The notes under the pieces were generated by a model. It was not told the origin of the DNA. It did not search any database and saw nothing but the letters and a program-made list of their open reading frames with translations. DNA of 64,000 nucleotides, taken from Cryphonectria parasitica EP155 (Eukaryota > Ascomycota > Sordariomycetes > Diaporthales > Cryphonectriaceae). Within the stretch, counting starts at the first letter, position 1, and each line of letters starts with the position of its first letter. The translations under genes were made by a program, and so were the position numbers. This document shows, piece after piece, positions 1 through 9,836 of the stretch. The DNA lies in contig NW_024468910.1 of NCBI RefSeq assembly GCF_011745365.1, positions 3,500,068 to 3,564,067 of the forward strand, in the 5' to 3' direction.

Positions 1-296
1 GCCAAGAGAAGAATCATATCACATAATATCTCTGGGCAGGATAATATAGGTCAATTACTTTCAATTCTGTGCAAACAAGACGCAGAACATTTTCAGTCAA
101 CTTGGCTGGCATTTTCACAGCTGCATGGGCCTGCCATTTTAGCCCAGATGTAGGTTGTCTGTCTACTATATTCTACTTCTATACTCTATGCAGTATCATA
201 CAACTCTCTGGAGACACTTGTTCGTTCAGCTTCCATTGATAGTGAACGTGGTCAGACCTGACGCTACCTGATTGCCCTTGAGGAAATCCCCACCAT
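1..296. other. left-edge flank without a gene
   Basis: Downstream (3') side of the AIG1-like gene. I see no open frame with coding character and no repeat. It probably carries that gene's 3' untranslated region. Confidence 0.5.
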
Positions 297-1051
297 TTAC
301 TCTAGCTTGGCCGGGTTGATAGCTTCTTTCTTGAACTCCTCAATGCCGTTGATCTTGCCGTATAGCCACTTCAAGCCCATCGTACTAATGGCACAGGTGA
401 TGCCTGACCCAACGAACAGCGCAATTCTCTGAGGTGTGGTGAGAAGCGTGAAGATAGGATATGGATATCTGTCTGAAGATCAGCTGATTGTGCCACAGTC
501 ATGTCCTTCTAGCGGAGGTTACCCACGTCTGATTGTGAGAGAAACAGTACTCGATCCACGCCCAGTACATGAATGCGATCACCGTGCTTAGCATCATTGC
601 TCCCTGGAATTTGATGGTCCAGGGCGGGCTCAAAAGCAGCAGGTCGAGGGCTAACATGATAGCCGGCATGGCATGGAAACCAAAGTCCGGTACTGTAACT
701 GTCAGACTATTTTCACGAGACCGGAATGCTTTGATCTAAGACTCCGAACGTCTGGGAGAAGACACCGCGTGAAGAACATGAAAACTACTTACGGAAGGGC
801 AGTTGAAGCTCCTCAGGAACTAACAGCCTCTTGTCGATGAAGCTGATACCCCAGTACAAAATGCTTATCAGCACTTCCAATGGAGTTGAGCAGACGGATA
901 TGATATTCTTGATCTTGAACAGGCTTTGATTCAAGGTCAGGTCCGCGAGGAGCCCGAAAACCATGCTTGTAAGAGCAAGAGCCAAGCCGATGATCGTCAG
1001 GAATTGGAAGCTGCCTGGAAAACTGTACATGAGCTCTTTGTTTTCATCCAT
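297..1051 (-). CDS. FAR-17a/AIG1-like membrane protein
   Basis: Three exons read on the minus strand: 1051-793, 692-527 and 468-297 (stop TAA at 297-299), giving 198 residues. Donors are GTAAGT and GTGGGT; both acceptors end in ACAG. The joined protein has about five hydrophobic segments (roughly residues 15-37, 48-70, 92-112, 116-135 and 150-172). It shows the fungal AIG1 pattern: a Thr in FLT near residue 19, a His in FGFHAMP at residue 93, then LDLLLLSPPW. In the animal relatives AIG1 and ADTRP, a Thr and a His are the catalytic pair that hydrolyses fatty-acid esters of hydroxy fatty acids. By analogy this could be a membrane lipid esterase, but its substrate in fungi is unknown. It is divergent from PPWD1 across about 1.1 kb. 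Intron 2 has the less common GTGGGT donor, and that junction is the least certain. Confidence 0.8.
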
Positions 1052-2144
1052 GATTCTGAGCCTTTAACAGTGGCTCATCAATGTGATTCCTGATATTGGG
1101 GGAAGGGAGGTATTACCGCCAAACTCCTGCTGTTGAGGACTAGGGTACATGACGAGCCATCGGAATGACAGGGAAAAAGAAGTTATGCCAAGAAGATGGA
1201 CTATTGCAGATAGAGACCTTGAAGGCGAGGCTAGCCTCTGGAGAGGATGTGTTATATTGGCCATGTGGCGAGGCGTTATGGATGGAGTAGCTGTAAATGT
1301 CCAAGGTCAAGACGTGTGTACTAAGACACGACACAGGGCACAAGGCAGGGGACTGAAGAGAGGACCTGGTGAGCTTCTACACCCCACTGTATTCGACAAT
1401 CATCAGATGGAATTGAGAAAAGAATAAAGAAAGAAAAAGAGAGAGAAAAAGGACCGTTCAAAGGTGAGATCAGGATTCGGGCAGGAAAAGAAGATTCAAA
1501 CCATTTATATTACCTCAGCGTGACGTGGTGGACGGAGTCGCAGTCTTGAAACTTTCCGCTGGCCACACGGATACTGCCGAGGCCTGGTTTAACCACTAAA
1601 CCACATGTTCAAGAACAAGAATACTGTTGGATCCAGCCGTTGCCATCATTTTACTTAGAACACATAGATCTAACTCATATGTATGGTCCTTCTCGTAGTG
1701 CCATAAGCATGCTTTGAGGAATTGGCCAACAAGACCAAGACAGAAAGTGCTTTTGCTGGATCCCATTGCCTTGCCTTAGACAAAATCAACAGAGCTCTTG
1801 TTCCTTGTTCCCATCCTTCATGGCACACACATCTTTACATAAACAGACCTAGAAGCTAGACTCTGAATCATATCTTCAGGGGTACATCGTTCCTAAGCTT
1901 ATGACAGGGGAGCCTCTTGCCAAGGCTGGGTTCCTGCAGGCCCACACAGGTCTTATCGATAGTGGACTGCCTCGTGCCGAATATCTGAGCTTTTGGATCT
2001 TCCAAATCCTTTCGGTCGCCAAAACAGATATTCAGCAAGATTACTTTGTTTGGGGATAACACATTATCCCTAGGAATTGGCCAGCACAAATAACTGAGCT
2101 GTCTCTCGGTCTGAGCGAGCAGCGACCCTATCCTGGCCTTCGAC
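1052..2144. promoter_or_regulatory. divergent intergenic region AIG1-like / PPWD1
   Basis: About 1.1 kb between two divergent starts, so it must hold both promoters. It contains a purine-rich A/G tract around 1415-1452. I found no convincing TATA box and no additional gene. A stretch on the minus strand near 1515-1605 resembles a tRNA D-arm but does not fold as a tRNA. Confidence 0.5.
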
Positions 2145-4180
2145 ATGGCAGACGACGATGCGAAATCGCAGAAGCGAGATCGCTCCAAGTTCGAGGATGA
2201 TGGCAAGCCCACCCAGCATCTCTCCGCCGTTCCCTGATCCTAGATCGTCCCGCACTAACCGCCATTACCAACAGATGATTCCTCATCAGACGACGAGATG
2301 GGCCCGCAGCTCCCTTCCGTGGCCGTCCCCAAGAAGAAGCGCCGTGTCCTGCCCTACGAGAAGCTGTACGTGTCAGCGCTGCCCAAGTCGACCCGGTACT
2401 TCAAGTCGCTCATGCACAAGGAGCAGCTCTCCTTTGTGACTATGACACCATGCGGCACCGACTTTCTGATCACGACGTCTGCGGACGGCGTCGCCAAGTT
2501 CTGGAAGAAGGTTGCCGAGGGCATCGAGTTCGTCAAAGAGTTCCACGCTCACCAGGGCGAAATTCGTTCCGTGTCGGTCAGCGCGGACGGCCGGAGCTTT
2601 GCGACGGCTGGTGTGGACAAGACGGTCAAGATTTTTGATGTGGTTACCTTTGATCTGTTGGCCATGCTGCCTCTGGACTATACACCACGGAGTATCTGCT
2701 GGGTGCACAAGAAGGGGGCGAGCCTGCCACTGCTTGCAGTCTCGGACGAAGGCAAGCCTGTGGTGCATGTATATGATGGCAGAGGGGAGAAGCAGGAGCC
2801 GGTTCATACAATCAAGGGACTACATAGGAGCCCGATCCACCTTATGGCGTTCAATGATGCATACGACTGTGTCGTCTCGACGGACGAGGGCGGCATGGTC
2901 GAGTATTGGAGTCCCGGCGCGAACTATGAGAAGCCAGACAACGTCTTCCAGTTCAAGAGCTCGACGAATCTCTTTGAATTCAAGAAGGCAAAGTCGGTGC
3001 CGACGTCTCTCGCCATATCGCCCTCGGGACACCAGTTTGTCACAATGTCGACACCGGATCGCAAGATCAGGGTCTTCGAATTCGCGACGGGCAAGCTACA
3101 CAGGACGTATGATGAGTCCATGCAGGTCATTGAGGAGATGCAGCAGGCCGGGACGGCCCTGCAGAAGCTGGACCCGGTTGAATTCGGACGGCGGCTCGCT
3201 ATTGAGCGGGAGGTGGAATCCACAACGCTCCGGAACAAGGCCAACGTGATTTTCGACGAGTCTGGCCATTTCATCATCTACGGCTCCATCACAGGCATCA
3301 AGGTGCTGAACACGTACACCAACCAGGTTGTCAAGGTGTTTGGAAAGGATGAGCCATTCCGAGCTCTCAACCTGGCCATCTACCAGGGCGCACCGCAGAA
3401 GAAGGGTGTCACGACCGTCGAAATGGCCGCCTCGAGCAATCCTCTGCTGGAGGAGTCAGAAGCGAGGGATCCAATACTTTTCGCAACAGGCGTAGGAAAG
3501 GTCCGGTTCTACATGTTTACCAACGAGCAGGACATATCAAAGTCTTCGCGGGACATACAAAACGAGAGATTGACGCAGGAAAGCAAAAAGGCCAAGGTCG
3601 TGAAGGAGGAGAAGGCAGAGACGGGCACTGCAGCTGTGATACACACCACGTATGGCGATATTCACATCCGGCTGTTCTCGGACGCTGCGCCGAAAGCCGT
3701 GGAGAACTTTGTGACGCATTCGAAGCGGGGGTACTATAACAACACGATATTCCACCGTGTGATTCAGAAGTTCATGATTCAGTGTGGTGATCCGCTGGGG
3801 GACGGGACAGGTGGTGAGAGTATCTGGGGCAGGGAGTTTGAGGACGAGTTCAGCACCTTGAGGCATGACAAGCCATACACAGTCAGCATGGCGAATGCGG
3901 GGCCAAACACGAACGGGAGCCAGTTCTTCATCACCACAGAGAAGACGGTAAGTGTGTGCAGCATGGGATGATTATTTTCTTCTCCTGTTCCTTCCCCCTT
4001 TCTCCAAGGTGGATATCTGCTGACGAGAAATCTTGAATGCAGCCTTGGTTGGACAATAAGCATACCATATTTGGTCGTGCCTTTCAGGGTCTGGATGTGA
4101 TACATAGAATTGAGAATGCTCGGACCCATAAGGAGCGGCCGGAGGAGGACATCAAGATCCTCAACATTGACATTATGTAG
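2145..4180 (+). CDS. cyp15: WD-repeat cyclophilin, PPWD1 / Cyp15 (peptidyl-prolyl isomerase)
   Basis: Exons 2145-2202, 2275-3947 and 4043-4180 give 622 residues, close to human PPWD1 (646). An acidic, KKRR-containing N-terminus precedes a WD-repeat domain at about residues 55-400. This keeps the family's motifs FWKK..EGIEFVK, AHQG.I.S..VS and [13 protein letters not shown] cyclophilin domain follows at about 470-622, with [39 protein letters not shown] and [12 protein letters not shown]. The catalytic Arg in FHR and the cyclosporin-type Trp in WLDNKH are both present. PPWD1 proteins are nuclear prolyl isomerases associated with the spliceosome. The last intron (3948-4042) is GTAAGT...GCAG. 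The first intron (2203-2274) appears to use a GC donor: no GT donor restores the frame, whereas GCAAGC with the CTAAC branch point and ACAG acceptor joins FEDD to [12 protein letters not shown]. Confidence 0.93.
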
Positions 4181-5087
4181 CTTCAACCGCCCAACCTGGA
4201 CCATCATGCTGGCTGTGGCTGTTGGCCCAGCAGGACTATTCACCCCATTAGACATCCGAGTCACTACTGTTGCCTTGAGGACCGCCCCCGTAGTTTTTTT
4301 GAACATGGAAAGATTCGGCCTCAGGAAGAAGGAAAGAAAGAAGGACATTACAAAACACAAATTGTCCTCATAATTAATGCAACCTTGAGTGAAAGTGGAA
4401 CCACATGCAGTATGCACAATAGCAGCCCATGCTTGCAGGTCTTGAAAAAGTTAAAAGAGAAGAGAAGCCACCACCACCCACGCCCAGACCCTGAATCGGC
4501 AATTAACCAAGGCTGCTGCAACACTACCCGGTGCCGGTGGTGCGGCGCCCAGTCACAATGTGGCATAGCGCTGATGACAGGGAGAAAATGTGGGTAGTGA
4601 CAAGTTCCATGCTTAGCCTTATCAGCGGCCCCCCAAACAAGGCCCCTCGCTCCTCCTCTGCTTTGGCTTGTTAGTTTAGTCTCCATCGACACGGACACAC
4701 TCCCCTCTAGACGATCCCGTATCTGGCATGTTCTCCAAGCCTAAAGTCCATCTCTCTCTCTCTCCCTCCAAGAAGGTATCCTCTCCTTGGGTCATGACTT
4801 TATGTTGTCTGCCTTGAACGGTCGGACCGTTGCGCCGAGGTTGGTTTACCTCTTACGACTCGGAACGCAGAGCAGGCACGACACACGCACACACTGAGAG
4901 ACGAGACCACAGCAGTCGTCCCCACTCACCCACTGCTTCTTGCTACAACCCCTCGTGCTGATACCACCTTGACAATTTGAGAGTGGATTATGGGGGTGTC
5001 CATCATCAACGCCGCTCTTATTGGCCCGTCAACGACTGAGGAACGACAACAGGCCAGAGTGCACAGGAACAGAAGAGGGCAGAGGCG
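4181..5087. other. intergenic region, PPWD1 3' side and zinc-cluster gene promoter
   Basis: About 0.9 kb between tandem genes. It carries a short TC-rich tract at about 4749-4770. A small minus-strand open frame overlapping 4348-4698 has no recognisable domain and looks like chance. Confidence 0.45.
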
Positions 5088-6546
5088 ATGCCTCGACCCA
5101 AGAAGCCTGGTGCGCCGGAACCGAAGAAGAGGAGCAGAAATGGGTGCTGGTAAGCAAGCTATGAAAAGAGAGAGGGGGGGGGGGGAACAGAGGCTCTTAT
5201 TTCGTCCCAAGGTTATGGCAAGACATTATACTAACTCCCAGATAGGAATTGTAAGGCGAGAAAGGTAAAGTGCGATGAGGCACGCCCGGTCTGCGTCAAG
5301 TAAGTTGACTCTTCTCTTTTCTCTGCCTTTCTCTCTTTCGACTGCCCCAGTGACTGCCTCTATTGTCTTTGAGTGAAGGCTTGAAGGGGGGAAGGGGGGC
5401 CGTCTTGATCACCAGTTTGGGAACCTTTAGTGCTCCACATCATCGGCACACTCTCATCCCCGCCGTCCATTACCCCTGCGGCGTGGGCAAAAGAAGACAA
5501 AAATTGAAAATAAGAAGGGAGAAGAAAAAACAAAAGAATGTCTTCCTGACCACCCAATGTCATTAGCTGCCAGAGGACCCGTGAGGTGTGCGACTATAGC
5601 ATTCGTCTGAACTGGGAGGGGCGAAAGAAGAAGAACCCAGGCTTCGAGACCATCTTGTTCCAGACGCCGTCAGAATCATCATCAAGCTCGTATCGTCCAC
5701 ATGCCCGCCGGCCATCCGATACCAAGAGCAGCTCGTCTGCGGCCACGACATTACGGCTGCCAGAAGATCACATCTCGCCCTCCGCAATTAGCCCTAAAGC
5801 TGGAGAGAAGCTCCTGGTCCCACGCTCGGAGCCTCACGCTGCGGCCCCGGTTCAGCCCAACAACTTCAGGCCGGTGGTTTTCACTGGGCAGCCGCCTTAC
5901 TCAGCCAGAGAAGATGGGGAGCCTCCGCCCCTATGTTCCCCTGATCTTGCCAGTCCGATCTTCTCGCAACGTCGAACCCGGCCCAGCCCGGCACACGGAG
6001 CCTATGTCGCGCTACCAGAGGCCGGCCAGACCGGAGCAGCACGTCCACCACCCAACAAGCGACTGAGATACAGCGTCGACCTCGATGCGCCCCGTCCGCT
6101 TTCGCAGATCTCGCCTCCAGTCTCAAATAACGATCCCAGCTCCGAAGCCGCGACGCCGAGGCTCTTCTCGTCGAGTACCGCCATCGTCCCAGCAGCCGGC
6201 TCTATGGATTCGCCCTTGACGCCGGCGGCATCCTCTCCCTACAGCGAGGATGGGGTCCTGCGCGCACCTGGGTCGATACAGACGTCGTTGGCTTCACCAG
6301 ACATGCACCGAATGTCTGTCAGCTCTCTCTTGTCCGGACCCCCGGGCCCGGCTGGTCCAGTGCACTATGCACCACCATCACAGAGGACGGTGAACGCAAG
6401 AGAGAATTTATGCCTGTCAGATGTCACCACGTACTATGGACTCGACCCCGGCTTCCCAGATCTAGATCTAGGGCCAAATGACGATGCCCATGGGATCATG
6501 GACCTGCAGCTGGGCAATACACAGTCCCGGAGCGAACATAAGGACC

Positions 6547-6578
<32 letters not shown>

Positions 6579-7955
6579 CAGGACGGCACGAGGAAAGAGT
6601 CAAAGGGTCCAAAGGGATTTTACGAACAACCTCTGCAGGTGCGCATACCTCGAGACCTGGAGCCATTACCGGCCAAGCTGCTCGAGAACCCGATGAACCT
6701 GCTCTACTTCCATCACTTTATGAACCATACAGCAAAAGCCCTTGTCCCACACGACGACGAGCAGTCCAACCCCTACAGGCACGTTCTTCCGCAGATGGCT
6801 GTCAAAAACGACAAATTGCTTAGTATCATGCTTGCATATGCAGGTAAGTCTTGATTGCTCTTTCTTCTCGATCTCTCTCTCTCTCTCTCTCTCTCTGCTG
6901 ACACCACTTTAGCATCCCACCGTGCCCATCTCCTTGGCCATCCGGAACCAGCTACACGTATTGCCCACTGGATGCAAGACATCTTTCCCGCCCTCAGAAA
7001 CGCACTGAACGATCCTTCTCAGTCCATATCCAACGAGAACATCGCGACGGGAATCATGCTTGCCTCGCTGGAGATCGTCAGCCCCACAGCCTTTGGCGTG
7101 GCGATCCCCTGGCAGCGCCACCTTGGCCTCGCTCGGGAATTGATCAACTCGCGGAACGACGGCATCCGGTGGACACGAGAGTGGAAGGAGGAAGACCAGG
7201 TGCGGGCCTTCTTGTGGAGCTGGTTTGCATATCTGGACATCCTGGGCACGCTCAGCGGCGGGCGGGGCCAGAGCTCGACGGCGTGGATCCTGGACTACCA
7301 GCAGGACGAGTATGAGGAGGAATGGGACGAGATCGACTGCATCATGGGCGTGACGACGCGCGGGGTGTATTTCCTGGCCCAGGTCGCCGACCTGGTCAAG
7401 GAGTGCGATATCTTACGCGCAGGCGACTCCCGCCACTCCGGGGCTGCGGCCCTCAGGGGCGGCGATACATGGCAGCCGCCCAACGAGATTCTGCACCGGG
7501 CATGGGCCCTCGAGGCGAAGGCGACGGACTCCATGTCCAGGTCACCACAGCCGTGCAAGCACCTCCACGCGTCAGGTAGCGTCGCGCGCTGGGAGCGTCA
7601 CGAGATCACAGCGCTGAGCGAGGCATTCCACTGGGCGGGGCTGGTGCACCTGCACCGGCGGGTGCTGGAGCGCCCGTCGAGCCACGCCGACGTGCAGGCG
7701 GCCGTGCTCAAGATCCACGCATGTCTTGATATCGTGCCCTATGGAGGGAACGCCGAGGCGAGCATGCTATTCCCGCTGTTTACGGCGGCGTGCGAGACGG
7801 TCGGCGAGGAACGACGGCATCTCGTCCGGGAGAGGATGGACAGCCTGAAGCGGACCGGCTTCTTGCAGGTCGAGAGGGCGAGGGCGGTGGTGGAGCAGGT
7901 GTGGGAGACGGGGCAGTCTTGGGAGTCCCTACTGACTACCGAGTTCATCGGGTGA
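5088..7955 (+). CDS. Zn(II)2Cys6 transcription factor with fungal_trans_2-type domain (ARCA-like)
   Basis: Exons 5088-5149, 5246-5299, 5567-6843 and 6913-7955 give 811 residues. Joining the first three exons builds a perfect zinc cluster: Cys20-X2-Cys23-X6-Cys30-X6-Cys37-X2-Cys40-X6-Cys47. Two introns lie inside it, which supports the splice sites. The basic linker ends in DYSIRLNWEGRKKK, a signature common in ARCA-like regulators. Residues of about 60-420 are Ser/Pro-rich and probably disordered, with a polyalanine run encoded by a GCT repeat. The C-terminal 400 residues are helical and resemble the fungal-specific transcription factor domain 2. It should bind DNA in the nucleus. The target is unknown. 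It converges on the DJ-1-like gene, but shared function is not shown. Intron 1 contains a G12 tract and intron 3 a TC repeat. Confidence 0.9.
5174..5185 (+). repeat. G12 homopolymer in intron 1 of the zinc-cluster gene
   Basis: Uninterrupted run of 12 G about 24 nt after the 5' splice site. It is one of several intronic G/C homopolymers in this window. Confidence 0.9.
6553..6578 (+). repeat. coding trinucleotide (GCT) repeat, polyalanine
   Basis: About eight GCT units in frame in the zinc-cluster gene encode an Ala run flanked by SS and QDG, inside the disordered middle region. Pure codon repetition suggests slippage and likely length variation between strains. Confidence 0.85.
6872..6896 (+). 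repeat. (TC)n microsatellite in intron 3 of the zinc-cluster gene
   Basis: About twelve TC units fill the middle of a 69-bp intron, between the GTAAGT donor at 6844 and the TTTAG acceptor at 6912. It may serve as an extended polypyrimidine tract. Confidence 0.9.
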
Positions 7956-8598
7956 ATGATGATGTGTGATGCAGTGACCTGATTTTGGTGATGTTTCTCT
8001 GATTTTGGAAAGGGGTGTTGGGGGGGGGGGGGGGTAGTTCTTTGGAAGAGCCTGAGCGTGCAAGCGTCCCAGTTGAGAAGAGAGGAGGCATGATTAACAA
8101 CAAAGCGAGATCGCGAATGCAAGGAAAATTCGCAGCGAAAAGCTGTTACCCCGTCACCATCATCAGCTGTGCGGAATATGTGTTGCTCCAGGTCCTCCTG
8201 TGTTACTTGGCACACGCTGGTCACACTTTATCATACGTCCTCGTGTGTCCTCGTCGTACTAGGTTCACACGGGCGTCTCTGGTACAGTAAATTCATACTT
8301 GTTGGTGACAGAGGACGGGTTTTTGAACACTCAGCATGAGCTGGTGCCTTCTGGTTCTTCTAACATTTTGCAGGGCCTGACGCCTTGGTCCGAATGCATG
8401 TTTATTCTTCCCCACAGAGAATCTGATGGAATGGAGAAAGACGAACATGAAGCACAAGCTCTGGCATACACAGCCTCCCCCACCTCGAGGTACCATCAGA
8501 TTCTCCTCTTCCTCCTTGGCCACCCAAGAGATCAAGCTCAGCCTTTCCTCGTCCAGCTAGCCTGTCTCCCATCACCGCCATCCACCACCACCTTCAGA
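7956..8598. terminator. convergent 3' region, zinc-cluster gene / DJ-1-like gene
   Basis: 643 bp separate two stop codons facing each other, so both 3' untranslated regions must lie here. A G15 tract sits at 8020-8034, 65 bp after the zinc-cluster stop. I see no gene in it. Confidence 0.5.
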
Positions 8599-9836
8599 TC
8601 AAGCTGTGCTGCTGTTGGTTCCGTAGGGTGTATCATACCTCTGAGGCCGATCCCCCACATCCATCATCTTGAGTGTAATCTCAACAATAAACGGCGAGAA
8701 GCGGCCGCTCTCCCTGCAGTAAGCAGCGACAAGATCGTTCCCATTCGTGACGCCGCCTATTTTGAATACATCAGTCAACATCAGAACTTTTTCTCTCTCG
8801 CTCAGACCTCTCACACCCTCGCCCTCACCCTCACTCTTCTTCGTCTTCCTACATCCATATCGAAAAGAAGAAGAAGAAGAAAAAGTCAAGGGGTGGCTGG
8901 AAGCATCGAAAAGACTTACCACTGCTCCAAAAGTTCCCATCCCTGGTCCAGCGCAGCTCATGGCCGACCCACTGCACCTCCTCGCCGAACCGGGCCTTGA
9001 GAGCCCCTTGCATGGCGGCGGGCCCACATGCTTTCTTACCGGTGGTGGTGGTGCCGTTGGTGGTGGTCAACAGGCCTGCGGCGCCGCAGACAAACATACC
9101 GGTGCAGACGCTGAGGATGTCGACTTGAGGGGTGTCGGCGTGTGCTTTGAGCCAGGCCAGTAGTTCTTTGGCCCCTGTGTACTCGGGATTGGTCGGTCAG
9201 TTGACACGATCTGGAGAAGGGACAGGATATTCCGGGGGGCCGAGAGAAGGGGGGGGGGGGGTCTTCTTCTCTACTGTGGAGGAGGTAAAAGAAGAAGAAG
9301 AATAGAGTGGGGGAGAGAGAAAGAGAAAGGGGTCATTACATTGCTCTCGAGGGTCAGGCCCCGGCACAAGCACAATATCCAGCTTCCCCGGCGCAACATC
9401 CGCGTCCGAGAAGTGGTGCGTGAGCTGGATCTTCATCCCCGCGGTGAGGGCCACGACGGACCCGGCCGGGGAGGTGCCGATGTAGGAGATGGTCACGTCG
9501 GGGGCGTGAGCCAGGATGTCGGGCGAGGGGAGGAGGGAGACTATTCCTTGGAGGTAGTTGTGGGACAGGGCGCCGAAGATGTCGACACAGGCGGTATCGC
9601 TGGTTTTCGGGAAAAAGAAGGTGTCAGTTGGTGGTTTTGTGGGGTTTACCCTTGGGGTGTTGAAGGGAGAGGGACAAGGAAAAAGTGAGAGAAAAAGGAA
9701 GCGATTGTGGGTAGAGGAGGAGGGAGAAGGAGGGATATATTGTTGTGACTTGGACGTACAGGAGCTGGGCTCCCATTCCCACCTCTGGCGGGGACGGGAA
9801 GAAGACGCCGACGTGAAGGGACTTGGTTGGGGCCAT
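8599..9836 (-). CDS. DJ-1/PfpI family protein
   Basis: Four minus-strand exons, 9836-9760, 9599-9340, 9174-8920 and 8756-8599, give 249 residues. The first exon reads HVGVFFPSPPEVGMGAQLL, a typical N-terminal strand of the DJ-1/PfpI fold; exon 2 continues into LDTACVDIFGALS and DIVLVPGPDP. Exon 3 holds the nucleophile elbow with Cys in ILSVCTG, followed by CGAAGLL. The motif GHELRWTRDGNFWSSGGGVTNGNDL spans the last splice junction and matches the family's post-Cys region. The fungal family includes isonitrile-hydratase-like and glyoxalase-III-like proteins as well as members of unknown activity, and sequence alone does not decide the reaction. There is no signal peptide, so it is probably cytosolic. 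Introns use GTACGT, GTAATG and GTAAGT donors. The acceptor of intron 2 (giving Trp at the junction) is the only one that keeps the frame. Confidence 0.88.
9249..9261. repeat. G13/C13 homopolymer in intron 2 of the DJ-1-like gene
   Basis: It reads as C13 on the coding strand, in the 3' half of the intron. Upstream of it on the coding strand is a long TC-rich stretch, so the whole intron is strongly pyrimidine-rich. Confidence 0.9.

Noticed and set aside
1515..1605. tRNA-like stretch on the minus strand (D-arm-like TTTAGTGGTTA and GTTTCAAGAC)
   Set aside because: Acceptor and T stems do not pair, and no anticodon arm of proper size can be drawn.
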